Shown: one piece after another, positions 47,901 to 60,500 of the stretch
Layout of the letters: each line of letters starts with the position of its first letter
Numbering within the stretch: the stretch's first letter is position 1
NCBI RefSeq assembly: GCF_000003815.2
Contig: NC_049983.1
Location: forward strand, 15,050,769-15,114,768
DNA: 64,000 nt
DNA from: Branchiostoma floridae
Lineage: Eukaryota > Chordata > Leptocardii > Amphioxiformes > Branchiostomatidae
Direction of reading: 5' to 3'
Notes under the pieces: generated by a model
Database searches by the model: none
What the model saw: only the letters and a program-made list of their open reading frames with translations
Told to the model about the DNA's origin: nothing
Position numbers and translations under genes: made by a program

Positions 47901-49028
47901 GAATTTCTAGATCCTCCACTTTAAAACGTTTTTTTAACAAAGGCGATATCTTTCTCCAAAGTGATAGGGGTTTTAAGTATCTTGTAAGAAATACGGGCAT
48001 CTGTCTGTATATGCAATGTACAGACATGTGATGACTACAGTTCTGTTAGCATTTAACAGTAAAGTACTAGTCTAAGACCTAGTAGTGTCCACACCTGTGA
48101 TCTGGTTATACGGCATCTCCAGCCTCTGCAGGTGGACATAGTCCTGCAGCAGGCTGATGTCGGCTAGGTTGTAGCCCTGTGTACATAAAATGGGGAAAAG
48201 ATTTAGAAATCTTCATACAACATTATAATGATTGGTCGACTAACCAAGGGAAAGAATGCACACTGCACAATCCCTCAGATAAAGGTGAGAGCACAGTCTC
48301 TGATACACTATGCAGCACTACCCACAAGCCATGATATTCATCAACATGAATGTGAGCTTGCACTGGAAGAACAAGAAAGAAGAAGACTGTCTTACCGGCA
48401 GTGTGAGGTGCAGGAAGACTTGAGACGTGCCTCCTGCAGCCTTCCCCAGGTTAGACAGACCCTGGGCCACTGTCTCCTCATCCAGGATTCCATCAGGAGA
48501 CAGCTACAGGAGTAAAGAACAGGTACTTAGTTCTACTAGCTTCAACAGATTTTACTTTGAATCAAACAATTCAGAAAAACACCGTTAAACATACGTTTGT
48601 AATCTTATCCATCGTACGCTGCCATTACTGTAAAATTAACAGGTGGTTTGAATATGGTCAATGACAGAGGAAACCATTTTGACAATCTGTTATTATGATA
48701 TTGAAACAAAACAACTCTTCACACGTTTCAATGCTCTAGCTTGAAGCGTTTGTTATTGTCGTCTTCACATCAATGTGATTGTAAACTGTGACACTTTCCA
48801 ATATTTTCTCCCCACCTCAGGCCCCTCCTCCTCCTGCGAGTCGTCATCATCGTCCGGTATGTAGGGCACCCCGTACCCCAGCGCGCTGTCCGGCAGCTCG
48901 GACGCAGGGGAGTCCGACGTGCCGACCTGGAAAACTTCCGGGGCCCCAAAGCTGATTTCCGGCGGGTCGCTGGGCGGCAGGCCGTCCATCCCTCCGTGTT
49001 GGGACCAGATGCCGTCCGCGTCAGCCAT
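41926..49028 (-). CDS. LRGUK: LRGUK: leucine-rich repeats plus guanylate kinase-like domain, complete, 19 exons
   Basis: Vertebrate LRGUK acts in manchette and sperm-tail assembly. Exons in transcript order: 49028-48816, 48503-48396, 48176-48095, 47835-47735, 47345-47264, 46974-46850, 46641-46588, 46328-46239, 46067-45987, 45556-45470, 45253-45147, 44850-44731, 44603-44507, 44406-44293, 43924-43723, 43508-43362, 43164-43019, 42815-42724, 42439-41926. All phases agree; product 853 residues (human about 825). Acidic N terminus, then leucine-rich repeats about 130-320 (LRYLSIAHNNLQ, LVYLQVLNLSGNAI). The guanylate kinase region starts about 386 with P-loop GPQGSGKR (393-400), then YGISHTTRPPK, DYHFVSMERFE and HLYGL. 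A low-complexity Ser/Gly/Pro tail follows. The intron after 46588 has a GC donor (CAG|GCAAGT). The start is the Met of MADADGIW; an upstream in-frame Met at 49082 is less likely. Confidence 0.95.
45732..45843. mobile_element. Short inverted-repeat element, copy 2, inside an LRGUK intron
   Basis: 112-bp element, inverted relative to copies 1 and 3, starting tagcctg and ending cagacta. The direct repeat tgatttagg flanks it at 45723-45731 and 45844-45852. It shares ggaggggccagttacagccc and agcccgcccaacatc with the other copies. It sits in the intron between the exons at 45987-46067 and 45470-45556. Confidence 0.88.
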
Positions 49029-49220
49029 ATTTTTCAGAGTAAACTTCGGTACAAAACTAGTCCTTACGCGAAAACAGTACAATGTACGTGCGACCGAGTC
49101 ACAGAATGAAGTCTTAGATCACCTGCGTCACACCTTGGAATTATGTCTGTGGCGGGACAGGTCGAATTAAGCCAAGTTTTTCACATAAATTACACAGAAC
49201 CGTGAAAAGTTGATCCAAAG

Positions 49221-49271
49221 GCCGCCATCTTGTTTCGCCGTTCCCTTGGAAATGAGCAATGCATTGTGGGA
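49221..49271 (-). promoter_or_regulatory. Putative core promoter elements of LRGUK
   Basis: About 190-240 bp upstream of the LRGUK start codon, gccgccatcttg (49221-49232) reads caagatggcggc on the gene strand, a classic YY1 site. caatgcattgtggga (49258-49271) reads tcccacaatgcattg, similar to a ZNF143/Staf site. Both motifs are typical of TATA-less housekeeping promoters near the start of transcription. The assignment is by motif only. Confidence 0.45.
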
Positions 49272-49312
49272 TTAGTAAAGTGACTCCGAGCTTTGGCGAG
49301 TGACCAGATTGC

Positions 49313-49360
49313 GGTTAACCAAGGAGCTTATATGATCTTATATCAGCTCCTTGGGTTAAC
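49313..49360. repeat. GGTTAACCAAGGAGCT palindrome
   Basis: ggttaaccaaggagct (49313-49328) pairs with agctccttgggttaac (49345-49360), one base bulged, around tatatgatcttatatc, which is itself nearly self-complementary. It is related to the caaggagg palindrome at 37227-37270. Confidence 0.65.
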
Positions 49361-49935
49361 GTTACAACATGTACTAAAAGTTTAAACTACTTGATGGTGA
49401 AAACACATAAGATGTTAACATGAATAAATAAAACTTTCCGGCAATGTAAACATTTCCATGAAATGCAACGTGTTGTTGATTTGATACATTCCAAGTTTTG
49501 CAAGATTTTCCCCAAGTTCCTTTCTTTGAAAGTTTGATAATGTTGCGACTCGCTTAACCTACATAACTCACCTGTTATTCAATATTTGCCGTTAGCATTT
49601 TTTTTAGAAAGCTGCTGATTTGATAGATATTTCGCGGAGCAATATCAAATTAAATAGCTACAAAGCCTGGACGTCGGCAGAGTCGAGTGAAGCCTAGTCC
49701 TAGGATCGCGTGCTGTTCCCTGGCAGGTTATATTCCTCTGGCCGGCTTACTCCTAAATTTGTTCCATTTCTACTATTTTTCCAGCGATCCGGAGTCTGGT
49801 AGAGACTAAGTGAAGACCGGGACCCGCTATATATATAACGTTATATTTATCATTCCCATAAAACTTCTTTTTAATTTAGCTTTGACTCCACCGTTCCTCT
49901 TCAGCCCGCTAAAACTTCTTTGCCCCCCGTCGTTC

Positions 49936-50041
49936 TAGTCTGTGTAACGCAAAGTCCGCTGTCCAGGGCTGTAAGAAACTGGCCCCTCCTGGAGCCGGCG
50001 GATGTTTGGCGGGCCGCTATAAGCGAGATCTAATCAGGCTA
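49936..50041. mobile_element. Short inverted-repeat element, copy 3
   Basis: 106-bp element starting tagtctg and ending caggcta, in the orientation of copy 1. The direct repeat ccgtcgttc flanks it at 49927-49935 and 50042-50050. It lies in the 2.5-kb stretch between the divergent LRGUK and FAM194-family genes. The rest of 49361-51563 shows no supported gene; a diverged repeat resembling sequence near 7080 lies at about 49670-49830. Confidence 0.88.
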
Positions 50042-51563
50042 CCGTCGTTCCTCTTTGTCTCGAAGTAGGCTGCTTATTCCCCGTTGACAGCTTTGAATCC
50101 AACGACGCCGTCAACCGGTATACGTACTAACGTTACCCCTCAATCGAAGTAGTAACGTTTAGTTAGTGTAACGTGTTACTTCTGAATATTGTAAATCGTA
50201 AAAAAATCGGTGGTTGGATTTTGATCTATTTTCACGGTGACCTCCCACCGACACCGCGGACATGCGTTTCCAATGTATTACTAGCTGTACTGCATAATTG
50301 TTTCAATCGCGAATATAAAACATCGCTAAATCTCCTTTCCCGCCTCCTACCGCGAAACAAAATGCAGCTTCAGTATGAGAGCAACTATCTCATGATCGTA
50401 ACAGAGCCAGACACATTCCCTGTATTGTCTTTTATTTTTCAAGCTGGGTCACCATGATGATTTATGTCATTTGCGAACTTTCCCCGCGGAATGTTTGTTC
50501 ATACCTTGATACCTTGATGATACCTTCATAAGTTATTAATTACTCAGATTTGGTATAAAAAAGGGATTCTGCTCCGCATCTTGTGACAACAACAAAATAA
50601 TTCATAAGGCCTGGACTTGACAATACGAAAACCACCTTCACCTTGTCATCGGTGTTATATTCCTCCTCCCCACCTGTTAAATAAGTTGATACAAAACAAG
50701 TCAACACTGTAACATGTTTAACGCTACAAACATCACAGAAAGTGATCTAACTGGTTGAATACTGGAGTGTCCCCTTTCAGAGGATCAAATGTACTCAGCT
50801 GCCCGCGAACAAATGGTGAAGTGCTATTCTAGTACCGACCTAACCTGCCAGGCGGCATGATGAATGCCTTCTCACGTTCCCCCATAGCAACCAGGTATGA
50901 CCCCTGGCGCACCGTACGCCACAGCACACCTGTAGGACCTGTCAGGCGTCCCGTCTCCAGGGAGACTGGCCACGCCCCCACTGTCCCCAATCCAAACACC
51001 TATAAACAGTTGGGGTTCTCAAGTACCCAGTCAACATGGCGGCCCGCATGGCATGTACCGAGAGTCTCTCTCGAGACGGGCTTTAGGGCTCCTTAGGAGA
51101 GGCTTTGAACGTCCTCCTGAAGGATTAAATCTTGAAAAGATCTTCAGGGAATGATATATAATTGGTAAGTGATCATGTTTCTTGTTTTGAGTGCCTTTTC
51201 TGACATGCAACAGGTCTCCGAGCAGGTTGGCCACTTCGCTGTCCCGGGACGTTGCTGTTGGGAACTTATGGTTGGGAGGGCCGTGCTGAGATTACGCTTC
51301 ATGCTATGGCAACTCAGTCGATTCCGTCTTTGCATTGATTATTCGTGTAAGTGTGAACTACTGAGATAGCAGTAAATTTACCATGATGTCTACAGCGTAA
51401 TTATCAAAGCCCTGGGGACCGCACGATTCACTAGCACTCCCGAAAATCGCCATGCAAAGCAACTAACTCCGTCCTGCAAATTTTTCTGTTCCAGACCCGG
51501 ACGAGGTGAGCTCCTGACGAAGTTTGTTCCAGAACAATCTGATTTTGACCTCACGAAATCACC

Positions 51564-54500
51564 ATGACATCAATCGCATCATCATCAGCGCCAGTGCAGG
51601 AGTTACCCCCTCCCTGGAGAGCAGCCGGCTCCACATTCTTCTGGCAACAGACCAGTCGTAAGTCCGCCAAGCGGTTCCGCAAGTCCCCTGACGAGCTTCC
51701 TCAGTCTCTGCGGTTTGCCAACTTCAATCCTCGCCTGGCAGCTTTCTTGACGAAACAGGACAAGCAGAAGAAAGCGGAGGCGGATACTGAAGTGGGTACA
51801 CACGAGGAGACGGAGGAAGGCGGCAAGAAGAAGGAAAGTTTACTACCGGCAATCAACCAAACTTTGTCTCTAATTCAAGAATCTCTAGATCGAGCTACCT
51901 CGAACTTAGCACAGTTAGAACAGCAAGAACAGGAGAATAAACTAGCCTGGGACGATCCACAGAAAATCCAGTTTGAAGAGTCGAAATACGCCGCACCTAC
52001 ACTACTTGTAGAGTTGGCAAAAGTTTTGTATCTATTTGAACATGAAGAAACAGTGAACCTTCACACAGATATTGTGTGGCAACTCTGTTGGGGATTCAAA
52101 GAGCTCTGTTCGGATGTGGTATTCACCAAACGTGAGTGGCAGTCAAATGCGTACAGAGGAACCTCTGCGACAAAAAAGCACTCGGAAGGTACAATAGATC
52201 CCACGCATATGGACGAATCAAAATCGTCCACCAGTCGGATGGATGCTGATCGGGAAACATCAAAAGATGAGGAGGGCTCAGAGAGAAGGAGGCGGAGAAG
52301 AGCAGGCACCAGGAGTGATGTGATATCAGAAGAAAGTGTGGACTCCCCGCGAGACGACGATCAAGATGACTTGAGATCTAAAGTGGGATTTGCCCAAATA
52401 AAAGAAGGCCGAGTGCTGTCTGGTGGTGGGAGGTCCAGAACTCGAGCGGAGAGGTTCAAGTTGCCAGGTGAGATATGGGCATGGGTTTTGACAGGTATCA
52501 GGAACACCTGTTTCAAAACAATTTTCCAATTTGCTTCAATACAGAGCTAAATTGAATATTTGCAAACAGACATTTCTTACGGAATTTCTAATTAGAAAGA
52601 AAGTCAAGAGAGAGAAAGAACCAGCTGTTATTTCTTAAACACAACTGATGAAAAGATGACTGTTTTGTGCCCAGTGTATCAACTTGACACCTTGTATCAA
52701 GGTGTGTTTTCCTGTAGTTGATGGTGCAGGTTCACTAGTGGTATCAGATTTCCCCAATTGTTTTAGTAGCCTTTTACCTGAAACACCTGCCTCCATACAG
52801 GGCAGCTTCTGACAGGTTTTCTTTCCCATGACATGTTATGGACTCATGAGAAAACATGATTTCAAAGTTGTAAGTTTAACGGTAAAATTGTACGTAGGAT
52901 ATTCAAGTTTGACACTTTACATGGCCTCTGTTTGTCAGCATTGACCATGGATGAAAATCCTTGACCACCTGTTGTCAATGAAACAGGTGATCTAACATGA
53001 CAAAGACATTTGGTGTGAAAAAAAGCTTTGTGTAACAAAGCGGACTAGAATACAATTTTTTTTATCGTCAGTAGCATGGGCTCTTCCTTAAAACATTCCA
53101 TTGGTAAAAGTAAAGGGAGTATAAAAAGACCATACAAATGCCAATCAACGTTAGCATGGCAATCAATTAGTCAGGGTTTGTTATCCATCACAAATGGTGA
53201 CAAATCAATTACTGTGGGATTAATGATTAAACCAAAGTGGGGCTATAATACATCATTAGTTAAATCAGGCAAACAACTCTGCCCAACCAACAGTACACAG
53301 CGTATCATAGCACCATAGTGATAAGTGGGCCAGAACAGAATCTAATAACTTTCACCAAGACATGCAGAGTTCATACTTTCCCTGCACAGATTTTAGTCTT
53401 TATAACTCAAATACATGTATGTCTAAATTTGACTTTTGGATAGTCATGGTGTAGGAAGACATGCTCCCAATGTTTTGTGTAATTAGTATACTGCCATCTA
53501 ATGATATGAAACGTACCGGTACTGACAGTAGTTTATACAGATGACATAATTTGGTTTCTAATAGTTCAGTAATAACTGTAGGGTTAGTGGTTTCAAAGGA
53601 GAAAAAGCAATTTTAGGGAATGAAGTATTGAGTCAACATTGTTCCAGAACCATTAGAAGACTACATTTTAAACAACTTAAAAGTTTGCACAGAAATTAAA
53701 TGTGAAAGAATAATTTTTTTACCCATAGACTATTAAAACTTACAAACTTTTTTCAATGAATGATACATTATTGTGTAGCCAGAAAACAGGCGGAGTAAAT
53801 TGAGTTCATGTTTAACCCTGAGTCAACATGTAATCTGTGGAAGAATGTATGCTGATAGAGTTAGTGTGCACCATATATAACAATTACTGTTGGCTACCAT
53901 TGTGTGGGCATCGCGTTAGCTGGTGATAAAACATGCGGAATGGCCCCAAAGCACTACATCACACTTGACCCAACCCTTATTAACTCCAACACCCCTTTCT
54001 TTTTTCGGATCTGGCCGTACAATTTGTTTTTCTCTCACCGACTTTTGTAAAACAAAAAAAAGCATTGAAACCCTACGCATTTTTTAGTGTACATACAATT
54101 TGAGACTTGTTTTCTTTATCAATAGATGTGTTTTCTTTTTTCGTCATTCCTTTCTTTAATATTGAAAATCCAAACAGAGACTGAGGTAAATGATATGGAA
54201 GAAGTTGTGTTGAAAAAATTGCTTTTAATCTCCCAAAGTCTATATGTCTTACAATGAAGGCATGATATTTTAGTTTGTTGATGAGAGAAATGTCATAGTT
54301 GTCTCCCCTAACATGAGAGTTGGATACTGTGACGCATTTACACTGTCAACCTTTTGAACCAGTTGTAAGGGTCCTTTTCAGGGTGACGAGAAGCGGTCCA
54401 TTGCAGGAGTTAAGTACACACTTGTTTTTGTCCCGCAAAGTTTACACAGGCGTCCTATTTGCATGCCGAATCTGGGCTGCACAAATCTTATTGATCCTTC

Positions 54501-57500
54501 ATGCGTTGCGCGACGAATGAAGGATAGAGGTATCAATCACTCAAAACACTTTTAAAGGATTAGGACCCACAAAAGGTAGCCGTATGAGCTCAGACTCTGC
54601 ATTCTTTAACTGGATTTATGAAGGAGTATGGCAGACGCTGTCTTTGACCTGTTTGTTCTGCTTTGAGTCTCTGCCCAGACCCCTTTGACGGTCTTTGTGA
54701 GATTCTTATTCAACCCTGTGAAACAATTCTTATGTCATAACCCCTCTTTAAAGCACATATCCTGTTCCTGTTTTCTTTCTCTACCAGGTCTACCAGGGCT
54801 ACTGACGGATTGTATGTACTATTTGAACCTTTTCAGGGTGAATAGGTGGATACGGTGTTGGCTGACAGTCTGTTTTAACTCTAAATGGAGCAAAGAAAAC
54901 TCAACTATGAATATAAAAACACTGAAAACAATTATACCACAAACCATTTTAAAGGAAAGTATTCATGTGAGACATGTACTCTGTAATGGAAAGAAACACT
55001 CAATAGGAACCCACTTAGAACTGGACAGAAGGTTGATGTTAGTAGTTGGTACAGAATAAAAAGCCTTTAAACCTTGATATAGATGGGCAAATAAGGTTAT
55101 TTTGGGTGACGTTAAGTATGTTAAGTAATGCTTGATCCAGATAAAGGCTTATAGAGTGGCTTTTGTCACAAAAGATCCTTGAAATTAATGTATGGTTTCA
55201 TAGGTTTAATTTCATAACAGTCTGAAAGGAGAATGACACCTGATTTAAGTTTAAAGTTCCAAAATTCAAAAAGACTTCTTCAGAAAGCAATTTTTCCATT
55301 TGTCAGAACCCATCAATAGTGAAGATATGGCTATCGGTATTTTATCTTGACTAAAATATTTGTCGCACATTTTGTATCTTTTGATAAGAAACCCTTCAGT
55401 GATATTACTTCTATTGAACAGTTTCTGTTTTTTCCTTGAAGATCGCGTACCACTTTTCTGAATTTGGATTGATAGCTTGTTTGCACTAAAATTATTTCTG
55501 AAGTCCTTTGTGACCATGTATGTATTATTCCTCCAGCTGGTGCAGATCGGAAGGTTTCCCTGATGTCTTCCCGAGCCAGCGGAATGTTCTACGACACCAG
55601 GTCACAGGCCTCCGATGTGTCAACAGGTATGAATACTACACTAAGTCTTGTACATGTTAGAGATACTATGTTATACTTACCTGAGAGACTATGAGTTATC
55701 AAAGGTGTAGTTAAAATATTTTTATCCAAACAGCATATTGATTTTTCATTGAAACTTCATTATTTAGGCTGAGAGAAGTGGATTTTATAGATGTTTTGTT
55801 ATTTCTTAGTTGTATATAATGGCTATATAAGAGAAAGCTTTGATGACTCATATGTTGGCGTATGTTGAGATACCATTTTACTGAGCAACTGTGATAAAAT
55901 CAGTGCTATTATGCCTGGTGACAGTCAATCATGAACATAATCATGTATAATTAAAACTCCTACAAGTGGTTATAATGAGGACATCACTGGAGTAAGAATA
56001 GTGTGACCCATGAGTACAATGATGTTGTGATCACTTGATTATCCGGCAGTTATTCATGAAAACACCGCACTCAATCACCCCTGCTGCTCTTTATCCCCTT
56101 TCACCCATGACAAAGAGATCGCAAATCTGGCGATCTGAGGGACCTTTGGAGACCCTTACTATTCTTTCTATGGTCTGTGATCACATACCTATGTGCCCTG
56201 CGATTGGTTGCCTGGGTGCCTGGTGCATTATGGGAGGTTTTTACGGGGACAGATGACGGTTGTTGAGGCTTGTTGAATGACCAGCCTTTTCAGTAATAAC
56301 CGGACATTGTTATACAACTGGGGTCATTCAGACTGCAAATTGGATGCAGCACAAGCTGTAACACTAACAGTTGTTTTTGTGGTTGTGAGTAGTCTTTGTT
56401 GCATTGCTGCTCTGAATTCCCAATTTTTAGCACATTTTGAAACATTTTCCAGTTAAGCGCTGTTTTCTTCTTTCCTGGTATGGCAATGTTACTTATTGTT
56501 ACTAATGTTAGGGAATTGCCCTCTGTGGATTTCAGAATCAGTGCTTTCCACATTGAAAATTTCCTGTACTGAAATTTTTGTCTCTCTTCCAGCTCTTCCA
56601 TACAGCTCAGCCCACACCCCAGCTGGCTACATGTCTGTGCTCAACTTCTCTCTGGCCAACAAAGCCTGTGAGGAAAAGGGTAAGTAAACTCATCATCCTT
56701 TCTGATTTGAACAGTTTGGACAATCATCCAACTTGTGGTTTTGTCTTCTTACATACAAAAAAGGACTCGGGCTTGAATTGAAGTCTTTTGCAATGTCCTT
56801 GGTGTAAATAAGCAATTTTACATGTTTGCATTATATGGATCTTGTTCTGTTTGTGAACCATTGATTTGTAACGTTAACTCTGTTTTGTTTTTGGTAAATA
56901 TTCTTCAGGCTGGATTGTCCACCCCAACGAGCGAGATGACCCAGAGAGACAGACCATGTTGGAATGGGCAAGACAGAGACTGCTCCTGTCCATCAAAGTA
57001 TCGTAAGTAGATACTCAACAAATATGCCTTGTATGAAAGGAATTATTGTGCCCAATGTGCATAATCAATCTAAACATGTTGTACATTTAAGAGAATTGCG
57101 ATGAGAAAAGTTCAACTATGACATTTATATCTGACTATTCATTCAGATGTTATTCCATGTTGTTGACTCAATACCAACAGAATAACATCATCTCAGCCAT
57201 TAACAGTCACAAATGCTACCTTACAGCAGTTGTAGATGTCTTTTACATTTAGAATTAGCAGTAATTGCACTTCATAAATTGCCATGTATCAATGCATTAA
57301 ACACCATACTTTTGTATCCCATCAGTACTGAACAACATGAAAAGGCGCTTGAGTTGGGTCACGACAAGCCACTCGTCATCCGTTACTATGGCGACACCAA
57401 ACGAGAAGCCATGCTGAAGTATAAGAAGCAGCCGCCGCCCAGTCAGAAGCCGGGAGCCAGGGTGATGTCACCACCCAAGATCCCGCGGATGGACAGCCCA

Positions 57501-60500
57501 GTGGAGCAGGGCAGGCTGAAGCTCATGAGACAGCTGCCGGACGGGTCCTGCTCTGTCTTGTATCCTTTCACAATTCTGTACTCATCTCACAGAAAAATAT
57601 ACTTACTTTTATGTCTTTTTCAAATGGTGAAGTGGAGACCTTTTGAAAATTTGGCATCAACATAAAATGGTTGGGGTAAAGGTAACGGCTAATCCAAAAC
57701 ATAAAGAAAAAAAGTTTTTAGCTTGCAAAAAGTACAAAAACACTATTATTGTACAGTAACAGCACCTGTACCCACTATTTAAGGAGCTTATAATATAAAG
57801 GCCAATTTGCTACACCAGAAAGCTGGTGAATGGTTTCATTAATGGTTAAAATTTGCTGAGTGGTAATTTTTATTTTTTATTTTTTTTTCCAAAAAATTGG
57901 AGCGAGCGAATCCGTGAACCAAGAAATTAAATTGGTGTGGCCTAAACAGCAAATAAACTACAAAAAAGTTATTGTATTATGACATAGTTACCCTTACTTT
58001 TATGCATATATGATATAAAAGTTGTAGAAAGGAAATAAGAAATAAACAAAGTTGTACCTCAAGGATGCAGCTTTGATCCAATACTGTTTTCTGACTCCAT
58101 CACAATTGCTGTCATGTTGACATCACCTGAATTAGTGCTGAATGGCTGCATCTCCAGCTTTACCAATTGTAAACCCCTATAGCAATTTGCCCCTGGCTGT
58201 GAAGAGAGATTAGTCACCCCATGATAATGATACTGATGATTGCTAGTGTGAATGTGATTGCCTTAACAACCATTCCCAGCTACCCATCAGGTCGTGTAGC
58301 GATCTCGATCAGCCCTCCCACCAAACCCGGCCAGCTGGGCCTGTACACCAATGTGTATGCAGATAACCTGCAGGGCACCATGCTGGCCTCATTCACACCC
58401 TCGGGTCACGGCTGCTGCTACCATCCAAACGGTGTCCCGCGCTTCGTCATGAGTCCCGAGGGAGGCATGCTCATGGAGCCAGACGGAACCATCTCCAAAC
58501 AGTGGTCCTGGCCAAAGACGGGGAAACTCCCCGTGACAGTGAATGTGCAGGTAAGGTCTCATCAAATTTTACAGCTCAGAATATTTATGTGTATTGATGA
58601 TAGGGACTAGGTAGGACATCCTTACAGGTGATAGGAACTAGGTAGGGCACTGCATGGGTGATAGGGACTAGGTAGGGCACTGTATGGGTGATGTTCAGTA
58701 TTGGCCTAACAGTCACTACTAGGACTAGGACCATACAGATTGCAGATATAGGTCTTTGCTTTACCTTAGGTCAAATTTTTACATTCAATAACATTTCTGT
58801 GTCTCCCCAGGTCACAGAGCTGCTTGTGCTCCGCTGTACAAACCTGTCCTCCGTTGCCCTGCACTTTGCCTGTCAGAAGGAGACAGCCAAGTTCAATGTT
58901 GGGCTGTATGCTGGGGCTGTGCAGCCAAAAGTGGAAGAAATGGTAAGTCATTTTGTCCTGCAATATAGAAGGTGTTTTGCTGTGTAACTTCACTGCACAT
59001 GTAAAGCATGATTCTTGTCTTTTGCAGATAATAGCCTTTTGCTTGTATAAATTGCTCATTTATTGTAGTAAGACCTTCAGTGCAGTGAGGAGTTCTTAAT
59101 ATGTGCCTTTTATCCCCTCTATTTTAGGGTTATCTGAAAACAGAAGGACCATTCATTTCCCAAGCAGCCAAAGAGTCAGTCAAACCCAAGAAGAAAGAAA
59201 AGGACAGACTGAGAAGAGGATTTATCAAACCAAAGGTATGTTGATAAGCATGATAACAAACTCATCCATAAGCAACTTGAGCTATATTTTCCAATTCTGT
59301 AATGTTGACTGGATATAGCTTAGATAGGAATTACTATAATCATTATAATCGTAATGCACTTAGAGAATAGAACATTTTTATACTCAACTAAAAGTGTTCT
59401 AATATGTCATTCTGTTTGCACTCTGTACCATGGAATTGCAGCTTTTCATATTCATGGTTGGAAAACAAGGTGAGGAAAGACACTACCGGTAGATTTTGAA
59501 TGTGGTTCAAAATTTTGGTTACATCAAGATTAGTCTCAAGCATTCCTTTTCTATGACTGTAATTCTTATGTGTCAAATACAACTTTTCGAATCCGTTTCA
59601 TCCTAAAATGGTAGTTTGTGTAAATTTAAACCTTTTGTGTCATTGAAGCACAATATGAAAATCATAAGCAGTATGTGAGATGTTCACATTTTTCCCCAGT
59701 CAAGATGGGCTAGGGTATCAGCTACTAAAAAAGAGCGAGACAGAAAGAGGCCTTCTGGTAGTAACCTTGGTGGTACTAAAGATAACAAGGACTTAGGAAG
59801 ACCTGACTCAGCAAGAGGCAGCAGTGCCAAAGTCAGACAGGACAGTGATCCGCAGGCTACACCCAGAGGCAGTGTAGTAGGAGTCCGGCAGGGGTCAGCT
59901 AAGGACAGGAGGGATCAGGATAGGAAAGAGTCAGTCACAGGCAGAGATGAAACATCTGGTAAACAAGCTTCGGGTAGTGCAGGCAATCTGGAGGCAAGTC
60001 AGTCAGACGTCAGGGAGTTTATACAACAAAATCAGTCAGTTAGCAAGAGACTATGGGAAATAGGGAGCAAATAGTTTAAATATCTGCTGTAAGGTATGTA
60101 GATTAAATTCTAACCCTGTTGTTAATACAAGTTTAATTCATGTTCTGGTAATGACTTCACTACAATGATTGCTGGTTTTCTGTTGACATATTCTTGTTGT
60201 TCTTAGTAAGTTCCTTTGATTAAGGTTGTTGGGTTGATGAATAAATACACAGCTCTTAATGAAGTTTTCTGGAAAATATGAATCTTGTAAACTTTACTAA
60301 CTTTTTGTCTAATGTTCCTATCCACAGGAGAAGAGAGTTTCCCAGCAGATGGCTGAGCTGACCAAGATTCTGGAGCTGCCGGGAGACAAGGACGAGTTTT
60401 TCTCCCAGGCAGAGAAGGACCTGGTCAGACTGCAGCGTAAAGTCAAGTAAGAAGCCTGCTGAATTATGACAGTTATTCTGAGAATTTCAGGGGTCTGGTT

